From: Candidatus Thiodubiliella sp.
Lineage (GTDB): Bacteria > Pseudomonadota > Gammaproteobacteria > PS1 > Pseudothioglobaceae
Direction: 5' to 3'
Length of the DNA stretch: 64,000 nucleotides
Assembly (NCBI GenBank): GCA_029237605.1
Contig: JAQRGB010000001.1
Location: 194,303 to 258,302 of the forward strand
Part shown: positions 1 through 9,422 of the stretch, in pieces
How the letters are laid out: every line of letters begins with the position of its first letter
How positions within the stretch are numbered: position 1 is the stretch's first letter
Notes under the pieces: model-generated
Database searches by the model: none
What the model was told of the DNA's origin: nothing
Seen by the model: only the letters and a program-made list of their open reading frames with translations
Made by a program: the position numbers and the translations under genes

Positions 1-20
1 TAATAAATAATAAATAATAA

Positions 21-1010
<990 letters not shown>

Positions 1011-1025
1011 ATTCCACTATACGAC

Positions 1026-1865
1026 TTAACCCTTAAATCTGTACTTAATCCTAAAATTAATTTTGCGCATGATGCAACTAAATTTTCCTTGTTCGTGTCT
1101 TTTTCTTCTTCTTTTATAATTGAAATTCCGAATAATTTTAACAATTTTTTGTTGCTTCCATTTAGCCTTGTGGTTTTCTTTCGCACAATCATTCGTTATA
1201 TCTGCTCTATTACCTCCAATTGAACTATTAAAAATATAACTATGTTTAACCACTTTCGGATATATTATATAAACATTCATAAATTTATAATTGCCAGTAT
1301 AGTAATCCAAGGCTTGATAAATAAAATCTTTGTAAGACAGCATTCGTTTAGCACCTCTTTTATTAATCACATAGGCGGCTGCTGAACTTCTAAATGTTGG
1401 CGATAACTTAATATCAAACAAAGTAGGATTGTTTTTTAATTTTATATTAAAGTTACAGAGTTCTTTTTTATTTGACAGATGCTGCTGGTAATTCAATAAA
1501 AATAACTCCCAATTTTTGGGTAAACAATCAATAATACTCAATGCCTTTTTAAATTCTTGATCCAAGGTAACATCATCTTCCAATATAATCATCTTATCAA
1601 TATCATCGTCTAACATTTTTTGGTAAATTCCAAAATGACTCAATGCACAACCAATTTCATTTTTTGACAACAAACCACGACCCATCTTTATTGAATTTTT
1701 TGGATTGTATGCTATATCAAATTCTTTATCACTTAAATCAGCACCATAAATTGCCTCAAAGAAACAAAATTCAAAGTTTAAACTATTTAATTGCTGTGTA
1801 ATATGTGCCTTTCTATCGGTATCTTTTTTTAAATTAATAACAGTAATTGGTATTTTTTGAGACAT
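1026..1865 (-). CDS. Glycosyltransferase family 25 (LPS/LOS-type) protein
   Basis: Probably transfers a sugar onto lipopolysaccharide or another surface glycan; donor and acceptor cannot be told from sequence. The N-terminus (PITVINLKKDTDRKAHI) and the acidic metal-site motif LEDDV, after CALSHFGIYQKML, are hallmarks of the GT25 family. The C-terminal tail of about 40 residues is very basic, which suits contact with the inner-membrane face. The 279 aa length is normal. It lies downstream of acs on the same strand with a gap of about 50 bases, and nothing else in the window belongs to LPS synthesis. Family assignment is firm; substrate is unknown. Confidence 0.85.
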   Translation of the reverse strand: MSQKIPITVINLKKDTDRKAHITQQLNSLNFEFCFFEAIYGADLSDKEFDIAYNPKNSIKMGRGLLSKNEIGCALSHFGIYQKMLDDDIDKMIILEDDVTLDQEFKKALSIIDCLPKNWELFLLNYQQHLSNKKELCNFNIKLKNNPTLFDIKLSPTFRSSAAAYVINKRGAKRMLSYKDFIYQALDYYTGNYKFMNVYIIYPKVVKHSYIFNSSIGGNRADITNDCAKENHKAKWKQQKIVKIIRNFNYKRRRKRHEQGKFSCIMRKINFRIKYRFKG

Positions 1866-1913
1866 TAAATTATTTCTTTATATTTTCTTAGTGGTTGTTG
1901 TAAATTTATACTG

Positions 1914-3824
1914 TTATACTCTATTCTGAATTAAGTCATTTACTACCTCAGGCTCTGCAAGAGTTGAAGTATCGCCTAAGTTATTATAATCATCCTCAGC
2001 AATCTTACGCAAAATACGGCGCATAATCTTACCACTACGGGTTTTTGGTAATCCGTTTGTAAATTGAATTTTATCCACAGTGGCAATTGGGCCAATTTCA
2101 CTACGAACTAACTTAACTAATTCCGTTTTTAATTCATCACTTGGTTGAACGCCACTGATGGTAGAAACATAGGCGTAAATACCTTGTCCTTTGATATTGT
2201 GTGGATAACCAACAACTGCCGCCTCGCTAACATTTTTGTGTAATACCAAGGCAGATTCGATCTCTGCGGTGCCTAAACGATGCCCTGAAATATTTAAAAC
2301 ATCATCCACTCTACCAGTAATCCAATAATAACCATCTTTATCACGCTTCACGCCATCGCCTGAAAAATATTTTCCTGGGAAAGTTGAAAAATACGTCTCC
2401 ATAAAACGTTCATGATTATTGTAAAGTGTGCGCATTTGACCTGGCCATGATTTTTCTAATACCAAAATACCTTGCGTTTCACCTACTAGTACTTCGCCTA
2501 ACTCATTGACAATTTGTGGCTCAATGCCAAAAAATGGCTTGCTTGCCGAACCTGGTTTTAGTGCCGTTGCATAAGGTAATGGAGTAATCATATGGCCACC
2601 AGTTTCTGTTTGCCACCAAGTATCAACAATCGAACATCTCCCGTTACCAATCTTATGATAATACCACTCCCACGCCTCAGGGTTAATTGGCTCCCCTACC
2701 GTGCCTAAAATACGCAAACTAGAGCGATTAGCCTTCTTAACGAATTCATCCCCAGCACCCATAAGTGCACGAATGGCGGTTGGTGCAGTATAAAAGGTAT
2801 TTACTTGATGCTTGTCAATCACCTGCCAAAAACGAGAGGCATCTGGGTAAGTAGGAATGCCTTCAAACATTAATGTAGTTGCACCATTTGCTAACGGTCC
2901 ATAAATCATGTAAGAATGCCCTGTAACCCAACCAATATCGGCAGTGCACCAATAAATATCGCCATCTTGATAATCAAACACATATTTATGTGTCATTGCA
3001 ACGTAAAGTAGATAACCACCTGTAGTATGCAATACACCCTTAGGCTTGCCTGTTGATCCTGAAGTGTAGAGAATAAACAATGGTGTTTCTGCGTCAAACG
3101 ACTCACATGGGCATTCATTAGATACATCTGAGACTAAATCGTGATACCATACATCTTTATCACCCCACTCTACATTACCTTTAGTATTTTGCACAACAAT
3201 CACGCTGTTCACGCAATCACAATTAGTGAGCGCAGTATCAACATTGGTTTTAAGTGGTACAGCCCTACCACCACGTATGCCTTCGTTCGCCGTAATGACT
3301 ACCTTACATTCAGAGTCTAAAATTCTATCTTTTAACGCTTCTGATGAAAAGCCACCAAACACCACGTTATGGATTGCACCAATTCTCGCACATGCCAACA
3401 TTGCATAACTTGATTGCAAAATCATTGGCATATAAATACACACTCTATCACCTTTTTTAACACCAAGTTTTTTAAGCCCATTAGCAAGTTTAGCAACTTC
3501 ATCATGCAGCTCTTGATAAGTAATTTTTTGACTTACTTCAGGATTATCACCTTCCCAAATAATCGCTGTTTGATTAGCACGTTGTGGTAGATGCCTATCA
3601 ATACAATTGTAAGTTAAATTCAGCTTACCACCTTTAAACCATTCGATTAATCCCTTGTGGTAGTCTACATTAGATGTGACCTCCCAGTCTTTATCCCATT
3701 TTAAAAATTCTTTGGCTTGTTTAGCCCAAAATTCATCAGAATTCTCGATTGAATCCTGATACATTGATATGTAAGTTTTTTCGTCAATAAGCGGCAACCT
3801 GTCTGATTTTTTAATTGGATACAT
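1914..3824 (-). CDS. acs: Acetyl-CoA synthetase (AMP-forming)
   Basis: Activates acetate to acetyl-CoA through an acetyl-AMP intermediate, in the cytosol. The 636 aa protein is essentially full length. It has the adenylate-forming P-loop ([11 protein letters not shown]), the WWQTETGG adenine/acetate region and the C-terminal [10 protein letters not shown], whose lysine is the usual acetylation-controlled residue. The ATG has no convincing Shine-Dalgarno sequence upstream. In free-living relatives acs sits beside an acetate/solute symporter, a DUF4212 small subunit and a DnaQ-like exonuclease gene. Here the exonuclease and DUF4212 genes lie directly upstream but are broken, so acs is the only intact survivor. 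It may now serve internally produced acetate rather than imported acetate; that is inference. Confidence 0.96.
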   Translation of the reverse strand: MYPIKKSDRLPLIDEKTYISMYQDSIENSDEFWAKQAKEFLKWDKDWEVTSNVDYHKGLIEWFKGGKLNLTYNCIDRHLPQRANQTAIIWEGDNPEVSQKITYQELHDEVAKLANGLKKLGVKKGDRVCIYMPMILQSSYAMLACARIGAIHNVVFGGFSSEALKDRILDSECKVVITANEGIRGGRAVPLKTNVDTALTNCDCVNSVIVVQNTKGNVEWGDKDVWYHDLVSDVSNECPCESFDAETPLFILYTSGSTGKPKGVLHTTGGYLLYVAMTHKYVFDYQDGDIYWCTADIGWVTGHSYMIYGPLANGATTLMFEGIPTYPDASRFWQVIDKHQVNTFYTAPTAIRALMGAGDEFVKKANRSSLRILGTVGEPINPEAWEWYYHKIGNGRCSIVDTWWQTETGGHMITPLPYATALKPGSASKPFFGIEPQIVNELGEVLVGETQGILVLEKSWPGQMRTLYNNHERFMETYFSTFPGKYFSGDGVKRDKDGYYWITGRVDDVLNISGHRLGTAEIESALVLHKNVSEAAVVGYPHNIKGQGIYAYVSTISGVQPSDELKTELVKLVRSEIGPIATVDKIQFTNGLPKTRSGKIMRRILRKIAEDDYNNLGDTSTLAEPEVVNDLIQNRV

Positions 3825-3924
3825 GGAGAAATAAATTTAAATAAGCATCAATAAATAATACCTAAAAACCATTTTTTATGAAACAATTTTATAAATTAAT
3901 TGTCGTAACTTAATAGATTCTTTA

Positions 3925-4518
3925 TTACCTATATAATCTATTTGTGCTAAAAATAAGCTCAGCTGTTTAAATTGCGTCCTGCATTGCGTTATGCGCCTTT
4001 ATGACGTGGTAAATTATATTTTACCCGCAAGCTGAATAACCTCAATCCATTGGGCTTTATATATTGTTGTGTTTGCTGTATTTTTCTTCTTTCAATTTCA
4101 AGTGTATCTATCATTATCAAAGGCAAGGTATTAATTTGATAGAAATCACGACATACCTGACTAAGAAAGCTTTTTTTAATTTTATTAAAATGCACTATAA
4201 TAACTCTATTATCCATTTGATATAACAATTTATTTATTGCATCGCTTAATGACAAGCCACACTTTAACTCATCATCTGTTAATTGATGCATAGCAGCATT
4301 TTGCTCTACTAGCTCTTGTTTTTGATTGATTAAAATATGTGTAGATGCCGATGATTCTTTATAACAGTGTAACCAATGCTAATTATCTTTTCTTTAGAAG
4401 CATATAACCCTGTTGTTTCGAAATCTAAAACTAAAAATTCTAACTCCTGAATTAAACTTTTACTATCAATTAAGGGCTGAAATAAATAGTAATTAAGTGA
4501 TTTTGAAGAGTATGTGCT
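3925..4518 (-). pseudogene. Degraded DnaQ-like 3'-5' exonuclease next to acs
   Basis: Reading all three minus-strand frames rebuilds one DEDDh-type exonuclease. The first frame carries the ExoI motif (FLVLDFETTGL) and then KIISIGYTVIK. After a frameshift near 4360 the reading continues as STHILINQKQELVEQ into the 100-aa ORF of the track (3989-4291), which contains the ExoII-like VIIVHFNKIKKSFL and IDTLEIERR. A second frameshift near 4000 restores HNAMQDAI, the ExoIII His-Asp motif, followed by an in-frame stop and then TAELIFS. This matches the exonuclease commonly found beside acs and actP-like genes in Gammaproteobacteria. With two frameshifts and a nonsense codon it cannot make the full enzyme. 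The 100-aa ORF should not be annotated as a gene. Confidence 0.85.
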
Positions 4519-4586
4519 TTAAAGAAGTACTTTTTTTATAACACCCAGTAAAAAAATGGCTTAAAAATTTCATAATTTCATAATCT

Positions 4587-4831
4587 TTATTTTCCGTGAA
4601 CATTAAACTTTTTATCTATTTTATTCATACTCTTTGCATAATAAAAAATCAACACTACAAATGTATATATTGAACCTTGTTGCGCAAACCAGAATCCAAG
4701 CTTATATATACTAATCCTGCAAATACAATACCAAACAGATACGAAACGATAAACCAAATAGACAGATACTTCACAATTAGTGCAATATTTGCTTTCCAAT
4801 AATTGTTTTTGTTAGGCATTACAGCCCCCAT
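4587..4831 (-). pseudogene. Frameshifted DUF4212 symporter small subunit
   Basis: Two overlapping short ORFs in different frames together spell a DUF4212 protein, the two-helix small subunit of sodium/solute (acetate-type) symporters. The upstream frame gives NNYWKANIALIVKYLSIWF and VSYLFGIVFAGL (first helix). The downstream frame gives KLGFWFAQQGSIYTF then VLIFYYAKSMNKIDKK (second helix). The switch falls around 4690-4715, and a few residues usually present between the helices are missing, so a small deletion probably caused the frame change. Start is likely one of the Met codons at 4831 or 4819. No large symporter subunit follows, so the transporter is lost from this locus. Confidence 0.82.
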
Positions 4832-4949
4832 TTTTTTTATTAATTTTATTAAAAATGATACGCACAATTTTATAATGATTTTAATTATCATGAAGCGCTA
4901 ATATACACTGTATAGAATTACGATCTCTTTCTTGTTTTGTTAATGGGCA

Positions 4950-4976
4950 AAAAAAAATGACACAACGCGTCATTTT
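4950..4976 (-). terminator. Rho-independent terminator of rpoZ
   Basis: On the minus strand an 8-bp perfect stem (AAAATGAC / GTCATTTT, 7-base loop GCGTTGT) is followed immediately by an uninterrupted T run. It lies about 105 bases after the rpoZ stop codon, before the DUF4212 remnant. Because the stem flanks are A/T runs it may also act weakly in the other direction. Confidence 0.7.
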
Positions 4977-5080
4977 AAAAAATAGTAAAAAAAAGAAAGT
5001 TAAGTTTTTATAGCTTCACTCATCTAGTCAACTGATTTTGAATTATAGAAGTTGATAATTTTGCTTCAATTTTTACCATC

Positions 5081-5332
5081 TTAGTCTTTTGTCATGTTTT
5101 CTTTTGCTGATAATTCTTCTTCCATTGCATAAACTTCTGTCAAAATTGATGCATCAATCAAGCCTGCTTCAATTTCTCTAAGCGCAATAACAGTCGGCTT
5201 ATCCATGCCAACATCTAAACTTGATCTGTAACCACCAGAACTTAACTGGTGCGCACGCTTAGCTGCTACTAATACTAACTCAAAACGATTATCTACAAAA
5301 TCTAAACATTCTTCAACAGTTACTCTTGCCAT
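5081..5332 (-). CDS. rpoZ: RNA polymerase omega subunit
   Basis: Small subunit that helps fold and assemble the beta-prime subunit of RNA polymerase. The 83 aa product begins [24 protein letters not shown] and contains [10 protein letters not shown] and the [12 protein letters not shown] helix, all diagnostic for omega. The C-terminal tail is short and acidic/basic mixed. It is divergent from dnaQ, with about 65 bases between the starts. In many Gammaproteobacteria rpoZ is followed by spoT; here a terminator and a pseudogene follow instead, so no (p)ppGpp synthetase is linked. Confidence 0.96.
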   Translation of the reverse strand: MARVTVEECLDFVDNRFELVLVAAKRAHQLSSGGYRSSLDVGMDKPTVIALREIEAGLIDASILTEVYAMEEELSAKENMTKD

Positions 5333-5397
5333 AATTTCAACTTATAAATACGATAAAATAAATAATTTTACACGAAAACGACTTCAAAGGATATTTG

Positions 5398-6063
5398 ATG
5401 AGTAGGCTAATTATTTTAGATACCGAAACTACTGGCATAGAACTTTCTGATGGTCATCGTATCATAGAAATTGGTTGTACTGAAATAATTGACAGAAAGA
5501 TCATTGAAAGCAATGAGTATCATCAATACATTCAACCAAACCGTCTAGTAGGTGACTCTGAAAGAATTCATGGCATAAAGGACAGATTTTTAAAAGACAA
5601 ACCAAAATTTGAAGAAATTGCTGAAGAATTTTTAGAATATATTGAAGATGCTACTTTGATTATTCATAATGCACCGTTTGACCTTGGTTTTTTAAATAAC
5701 GAATTAATACTCATGGGTGCTGAGAAAACCATTGAGGATAGCTGCACGATTATTGATTCCTTAGAAATTTCAAAACAACAACGTCCAGGCTCTCAACATA
5801 GTCTTGATGCTCTTTGCCGACGCTTTGAAATTGATGCCAGTGCACGTATTATTCATGGTGCATTACTTGACGCACGAATCTTGGCGCAAGTATATTTAGC
5901 AATGACTGGCGGGCAGTCTAGCTTGTTCAATGAAAACCAAAATAACGAACAAAATGATAGAGTTACAATCTCAAGAATTGATTCTAATCGCGCTAAAATC
6001 AAAATAATTTCAGCCAATGAAGAAGAGCTTAAAGCACACAACGCATATTTTAAACATTCTTAA
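5398..6063 (+). CDS. dnaQ: DNA polymerase III epsilon subunit (proofreading exonuclease)
   Basis: Provides 3'-5' proofreading for the replicative polymerase. The ExoI motif is ILDTETTGI near the N-terminus, ExoII is IIHNAPFDLGFL, and ExoIII is HGALLDARILAQVY, which completes the DEDDh set. The C-terminal third is a polar tail that would bind the alpha subunit. The track starts at a TTG at 5395; I prefer the ATG at 5398 because AAAGG sits at a normal distance before it. The protein is then 221 aa, slightly shorter than E. coli epsilon. The tRNA operon promoter begins 13 bases after its stop. Confidence 0.95.
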   Translation: MSRLIILDTETTGIELSDGHRIIEIGCTEIIDRKIIESNEYHQYIQPNRLVGDSERIHGIKDRFLKDKPKFEEIAEEFLEYIEDATLIIHNAPFDLGFLNNELILMGAEKTIEDSCTIIDSLEISKQQRPGSQHSLDALCRRFEIDASARIIHGALLDARILAQVYLAMTGGQSSLFNENQNNEQNDRVTISRIDSNRAKIKIISANEEELKAHNAYFKHS

Positions 6064-6075
6064 AGTGAATTAGCA

Positions 6076-6103
6076 TTGACTGTTATGCTTAACAAAGTAT
6101 AAT
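6076..6103 (+). promoter_or_regulatory. Sigma70 promoter of the tRNA operon
   Basis: TTGACT at 6076-6081 and a perfect TATAAT at 6098-6103 are separated by 16 bases. Transcription would start near 6110, a few bases before tRNA-Pro. It is one of the clearest sigma70 promoters in the window, as expected for a stable-RNA operon. Confidence 0.8.
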
Positions 6104-6115
6104 TATCGTCTTTAT

Positions 6116-6192
6116 CGGAGTGTAGCGCAGTTTGGTAGCGTACCTGGTTTGGGACCAGGTGGTCGAAGGTTCGAATCCCTCCACTCCGACCA
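6116..6192 (+). tRNA. tRNA-Pro (anticodon TGG)
   Basis: Seventy-seven bases fold as a cloverleaf. The acceptor stem is CGGAGTG/CACTCCG, the anticodon stem CCTGG/CCAGG surrounds TTTGGGA (anticodon TGG), and the T-loop is GGTTCGAATCC. The CCA end is encoded. It is first in the three-gene tRNA operon. Confidence 0.97.
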
Positions 6193-6198
6193 TATTTT

Positions 6199-6275
6199 GC
6201 GCCCTTAGCTCAGCTGGATAGAGCAACGGCCTTCTAAGCCGTAGGTCACACGTTCGAATCGTGTAGGGCGTACCA
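6199..6275 (+). tRNA. tRNA-Arg (anticodon TCT)
   Basis: The acceptor stem is GCGCCCT/AGGGCGT (one G-U pair at the first position). The anticodon stem ACGGC/GCCGT surrounds CTTCTAA, giving TCT, which reads AGA/AGG codons. The T-loop is CGTTCGAATCG and CCA is encoded. It is separated from tRNA-Pro by six bases. Confidence 0.97.
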
Positions 6276-6287
6276 TATGCAGTTTAT

Positions 6288-6364
6288 GGCGGGAATAGCT
6301 CAGTTGGTAGAGCCCCGGATTGTGATTCCGGTTGTCGCGGGTTCAAACCCCGTTTCTCGCCCCA
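6288..6364 (+). tRNA. tRNA-His (anticodon GTG)
   Basis: The acceptor stem is GCGGGAA/TTCTCGC, with the extra 5' G (6288) facing C73, the identity element for histidine. The anticodon stem CCGGA/TCCGG surrounds TTGTGAT (anticodon GTG). CCA is encoded. It is last in the Pro-Arg-His cluster; I see no convincing terminator in the about 260 bases that follow. Confidence 0.97.
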
Positions 6365-6624
6365 TATTTCACACTATATCTTTTACTTCACTTGTTATTA
6401 TAAGAAACTATAAGTGCTTATTACTTAAAAACATAGTGCTAATTCTCTGATTAATGGTAGTTAAGTTCCATTTTTTTATTTAGAATAAACTCTATAAACA
6501 TCTTTTTTTTTACTAAAAAAATAAGTATTTATTGTAAATTTATTTTAGTAAAGACGGTTATTCTCTATATCCAGGACAAATATCAGCTTCTCAACTATTA
6601 TAAGCTTTGGTAGTTTTAACTACC

Positions 6625-7251
6625 TTAATTGCAACTAATTTTACTTATAAAGTCATTAAGATCACTTTTACTTTTGACATCTCTTTCAAAAAAACATAAT
6701 CGTATATAAAATTCGTTTTTATAATCAAATGAAAAATATGAAAAACACTTTAGACTAATAAAAAACCAATCATTATTATTTTTAAAAGCAAAATATACTG
6801 GCATAGACATATCTTTACTAAAATTTTCTAAGCCATTTACTTCGTATTTTTCTAATTTATGACATTCTTTGCCAAACTTATCTAGATGAGTTTGTTTATT
6901 TTTAACTTCAAAAGCAATACTGGTTTTGTTATTTAACTCACCTCCTAAAATGAAGTCTGGTCTTTTGAATCTTGAATATTTAGTATATTTATTCTGTTCA
7001 ACAGCTATAAATGGTATTTCTAATTCTTTTAAAAATACTATAAATGCATTCTCTCCATCCCAACCCTTTCGTCGAATATAAAAAGAACTAATTTTTTTCT
7101 TTCTATTTATCTGTTTTTGCTTTAATGATTTTTTAGTAAACTTTTTATTAAAAGATTTTAGTTTATTTTTTTTTAATAAGCTTTTTTCTCGTAAACTTAA
7201 AAAGTAATATAATAATAATAGTAGTAATAGTAATAGTAATAAAATTTCCAT
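6625..7251 (-). CDS. Membrane-anchored putative PD-(D/E)XK nuclease-like protein
   Basis: I do not recognise a named family. The N-terminus is a single hydrophobic segment with eleven consecutive leucines, encoded by a TTA/CTA triplet tract, followed by a strongly basic linker (about residues 22-60, many Lys). The soluble part (about residues 60-208) has the pattern of a PD-(D/E)XK fold: GWDGENAFIVFLKEL (helix with Glu), then RPDFILGG, then IAFEVKNK, which supplies the Asp and Glu-x-Lys. The start is supported by AGAGGTG eight bases before the ATG. It stands alone between the tRNA operon and an empty gap. A DNA-processing role at the membrane is possible but unproven. Confidence 0.55.
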   Translation of the reverse strand: MEILLLLLLLLLLLYYFLSLREKSLLKKNKLKSFNKKFTKKSLKQKQINRKKKISSFYIRRKGWDGENAFIVFLKELEIPFIAVEQNKYTKYSRFKRPDFILGGELNNKTSIAFEVKNKQTHLDKFGKECHKLEKYEVNGLENFSKDMSMPVYFAFKNNNDWFFISLKCFSYFSFDYKNEFYIRLCFFERDVKSKSDLNDFISKISCN

Positions 7252-7777
7252 AACTCACACCTCTAAAATTAAAAAAAATAACTGATTAATAACCATTCAA
7301 TCATCTTGTAAGTTTCTTTTATATTTTATGCCGTTTGTCAGCATAATTACCATGACGCTAAATTAGTCAAATAATTTTCTAACTTATGCAAAATATTCAA
7401 CATCGAATACCAAGTATCAAGTTTTTTGAATAAAAATATTGTATATATGTTCGTTAATTATGCAAATAATTTATTGAATATTATTTCAATTTATGCATAA
7501 AATCATTGAAAAAATATTATTAATTGTCATTATTTTCTTTTAAAATTGTTATTAAATAATATAAACTTATAAACACTTTGATAAATTCAATTATCAAACA
7601 ACTAGTGATTACTTATATTCATATATTAATGTTAATAAAAACTCCTTATAAGGATTATAACTATAGGTAATCTCATTGAAATTTATTTACCTTATTGACA
7701 AACAAAATATAGCATAGATGCTAGTGAAAAATAAAAAAAATATGTTACAATTAAATTTTTAATACTTAGAGGTGTAT
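7252..7777. other. AT-rich intergenic gap with no gene
   Basis: About 525 bases between divergent genes and no credible reading frame. It contains three TTATGCA motifs (7384, 7458, 7491) on one strand that resemble relaxed DnaA boxes. It also has a TTGACA at 7695-7700 followed by a small palindrome TAGCAT-AG-ATGCTA (7710-7723), about 55 bases before lemA. I cannot assign a firm promoter. No pseudogene signature was recognised. Confidence 0.4.
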
Positions 7778-8386
7778 ATGGATTTCATCGTACAAAATTG
7801 GTTACTAATTATTATTATTTTAATTATAGTTATTTGGATTGTTAAAATTTACAATAATTTGGTTTCTTATAAAACTCAATACAAAAATGCTTTTGAACAA
7901 ATATCTGTACAACTGAAACGTCGCCTAGATTTAATTGGTAATTTAGTTGACGGCGCTAAAAAATACATGGAACACGAAAAAGAAACGCTAATGGCAGTAA
8001 CGCAAGCAAGATCTGGTCTTTTGCAAGCGACACAAGTAGCTGAGAATAACCCTAGTAATGCAAATGTCATGGCAAATTTAACAACCTCACAAGTGGCACT
8101 AGAGAGCGCAATGGGTGGATTTAACCTAAAGATGGAAGATTATCCAGACTTAAAAGCCAGTGAAAATATGATGCAATTAAGTGAAGAGATGACCACAACA
8201 GAAAATCGCATTGCTAGCGCTCGTCAAGGTTACAACGACTTGGTACAAAAATTTAACGAATACAAAAAATCATTCCCAAATATTATTTTTGCAAGTTTAT
8301 TCGGCTTTAATGCGGATGCACAAAACTTAGAATTTAGCGCAAGTCTTGAGCAGCTTAATGAAGCACCAAAAAATTTATTTAAATAA
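7778..8386 (+). CDS. lemA: LemA family protein
   Basis: LemA proteins are membrane-anchored helical-bundle proteins with no settled biochemical role. The first about 25 residues form one transmembrane helix (WLLIIIILIIVIWIV). The rest is a coiled-coil-like region containing KRRLDLIGNLVDGAKKYMEHEK and the ENRIASARQGYNDLVQKFNEYKKSFP segment typical of the family. The track uses a GTG at 7772; the ATG at 7778 is better placed behind AGAGG. At 202 aa the length is normal. It is followed 19 bases later by an M48 protease gene, the usual LemA partner. Confidence 0.92.
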   Translation: MDFIVQNWLLIIIILIIVIWIVKIYNNLVSYKTQYKNAFEQISVQLKRRLDLIGNLVDGAKKYMEHEKETLMAVTQARSGLLQATQVAENNPSNANVMANLTTSQVALESAMGGFNLKMEDYPDLKASENMMQLSEEMTTTENRIASARQGYNDLVQKFNEYKKSFPNIIFASLFGFNADAQNLEFSASLEQLNEAPKNLFK

Positions 8387-8405
8387 ATAAGGCCTTTGCG
8401 TAAAT

Positions 8406-9422
8406 ATGGACTTTAGAGAACATCAAGACCGTGCTAGAAGAAATAGCAAAATCATTTGGTTTTTGTATATTTTATTATTATCAATTTCTTCACTTTTAAT
8501 TGGCTGGACTTTTATAGTTGGACTTAATTTAGCAGAACTTTATCAGCCCGGTTATGAACAATATAGTTTTTGGCAGAAATTTTATGCCAGTAATTCTAAT
8601 GCTTTTAGCAGCGAGCAAATCCAAGTTTTGCTCAGTTTTTCTGCGATTGCCTTTATTGTTCAAGCTTTAACGACAGTATTTGGTTTTTTAAAAAAATCAG
8701 ATGGGCACAAAATTGCCGCTGCTTTTAATGCTCGACTATTAGATGAAAATAGCGCTCATTCTTTAGAGGAAAAACAAGCTTTAAATATTGTTGCCGAACA
8801 AGCTTTGGCAGCGGGTGTGCCAACACCAAGTTTATACCTTATTCCAGAACAAGGCATTAACGCTTTTGCCGCTGGAAAAAGCAATAAAAATGCCGTGGTT
8901 GCAATTACTCAAGGTGGGTTAGATAATTTTAGCCGAACTGAACTATCTGGAGTTATTGCGCATGAAATAGGACATATTGTCAATCAAGATATTAAGTTAA
9001 ACATTCAAATATCTGCTTTTGTTTTTGGCTTTACTGCGCTATTCTTTTTAGCAAGGTTTATTTTTTATAATGCTATAACTAATCGCAGAATGGATGGGCG
9101 AGCCAAGTTAATTATGTTTGCAATGGCTGCTGTTATTGCTGTTATTGGCGCTTTAACGGTATGGATGGGTAGAATGCTACAAGCCGCTATGAGCAGACAA
9201 AGAGAGTATCTAGCTGATGCCAGTGCAGTGCAGTTTACTCGTTACCCAGATGGTTTGGTGCAAGCTTTTGAAGTACTAAAAAATGGAGGTAAATCAACCA
9301 AAATGGAGAACCCTTCATCTAAAGAATACGCCCACGCTATGATGTTTGGCATTGGTGGTGAATTATTCTCTACCCACCCACCTCTTAGAGAACGTATTGC
9401 TAGAATTCAAAATAAAAAATAG
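8406..9422 (+). CDS. M48 family (HtpX-like) membrane metalloprotease
   Basis: Zinc-dependent peptidase of the inner membrane, likely involved in membrane-protein quality control. Two N-terminal hydrophobic segments (about residues 17-42 and 75-95) precede a catalytic domain with VIAHEIGHIVNQD (HExxH). A third glutamate ligand is available in SRQREYLADASAVQF. Two more hydrophobic stretches lie just after HExxH, as in HtpX. At 338 aa it is somewhat longer than E. coli HtpX. It forms an apparent operon with lemA upstream; the map start codon follows its stop codon directly. Confidence 0.9.
   Translation: MDFREHQDRARRNSKIIWFLYILLLSISSLLIGWTFIVGLNLAELYQPGYEQYSFWQKFYASNSNAFSSEQIQVLLSFSAIAFIVQALTTVFGFLKKSDGHKIAAAFNARLLDENSAHSLEEKQALNIVAEQALAAGVPTPSLYLIPEQGINAFAAGKSNKNAVVAITQGGLDNFSRTELSGVIAHEIGHIVNQDIKLNIQISAFVFGFTALFFLARFIFYNAITNRRMDGRAKLIMFAMAAVIAVIGALTVWMGRMLQAAMSRQREYLADASAVQFTRYPDGLVQAFEVLKNGGKSTKMENPSSKEYAHAMMFGIGGELFSTHPPLRERIARIQNKK

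Noticed and set aside
3989-4291. 100-aa ORF as an independent gene
   Set aside because: It is the middle part of a frameshifted DnaQ-like exonuclease whose missing motifs are in the flanking frames.
8388-8404. AGGCCTTTGCGTAA between lemA and the M48 gene, similar to the IS-remnant terminal repeat
   Set aside because: It differs at three internal bases, has no partner repeat nearby and both flanking genes are intact, so chance similarity is more likely.
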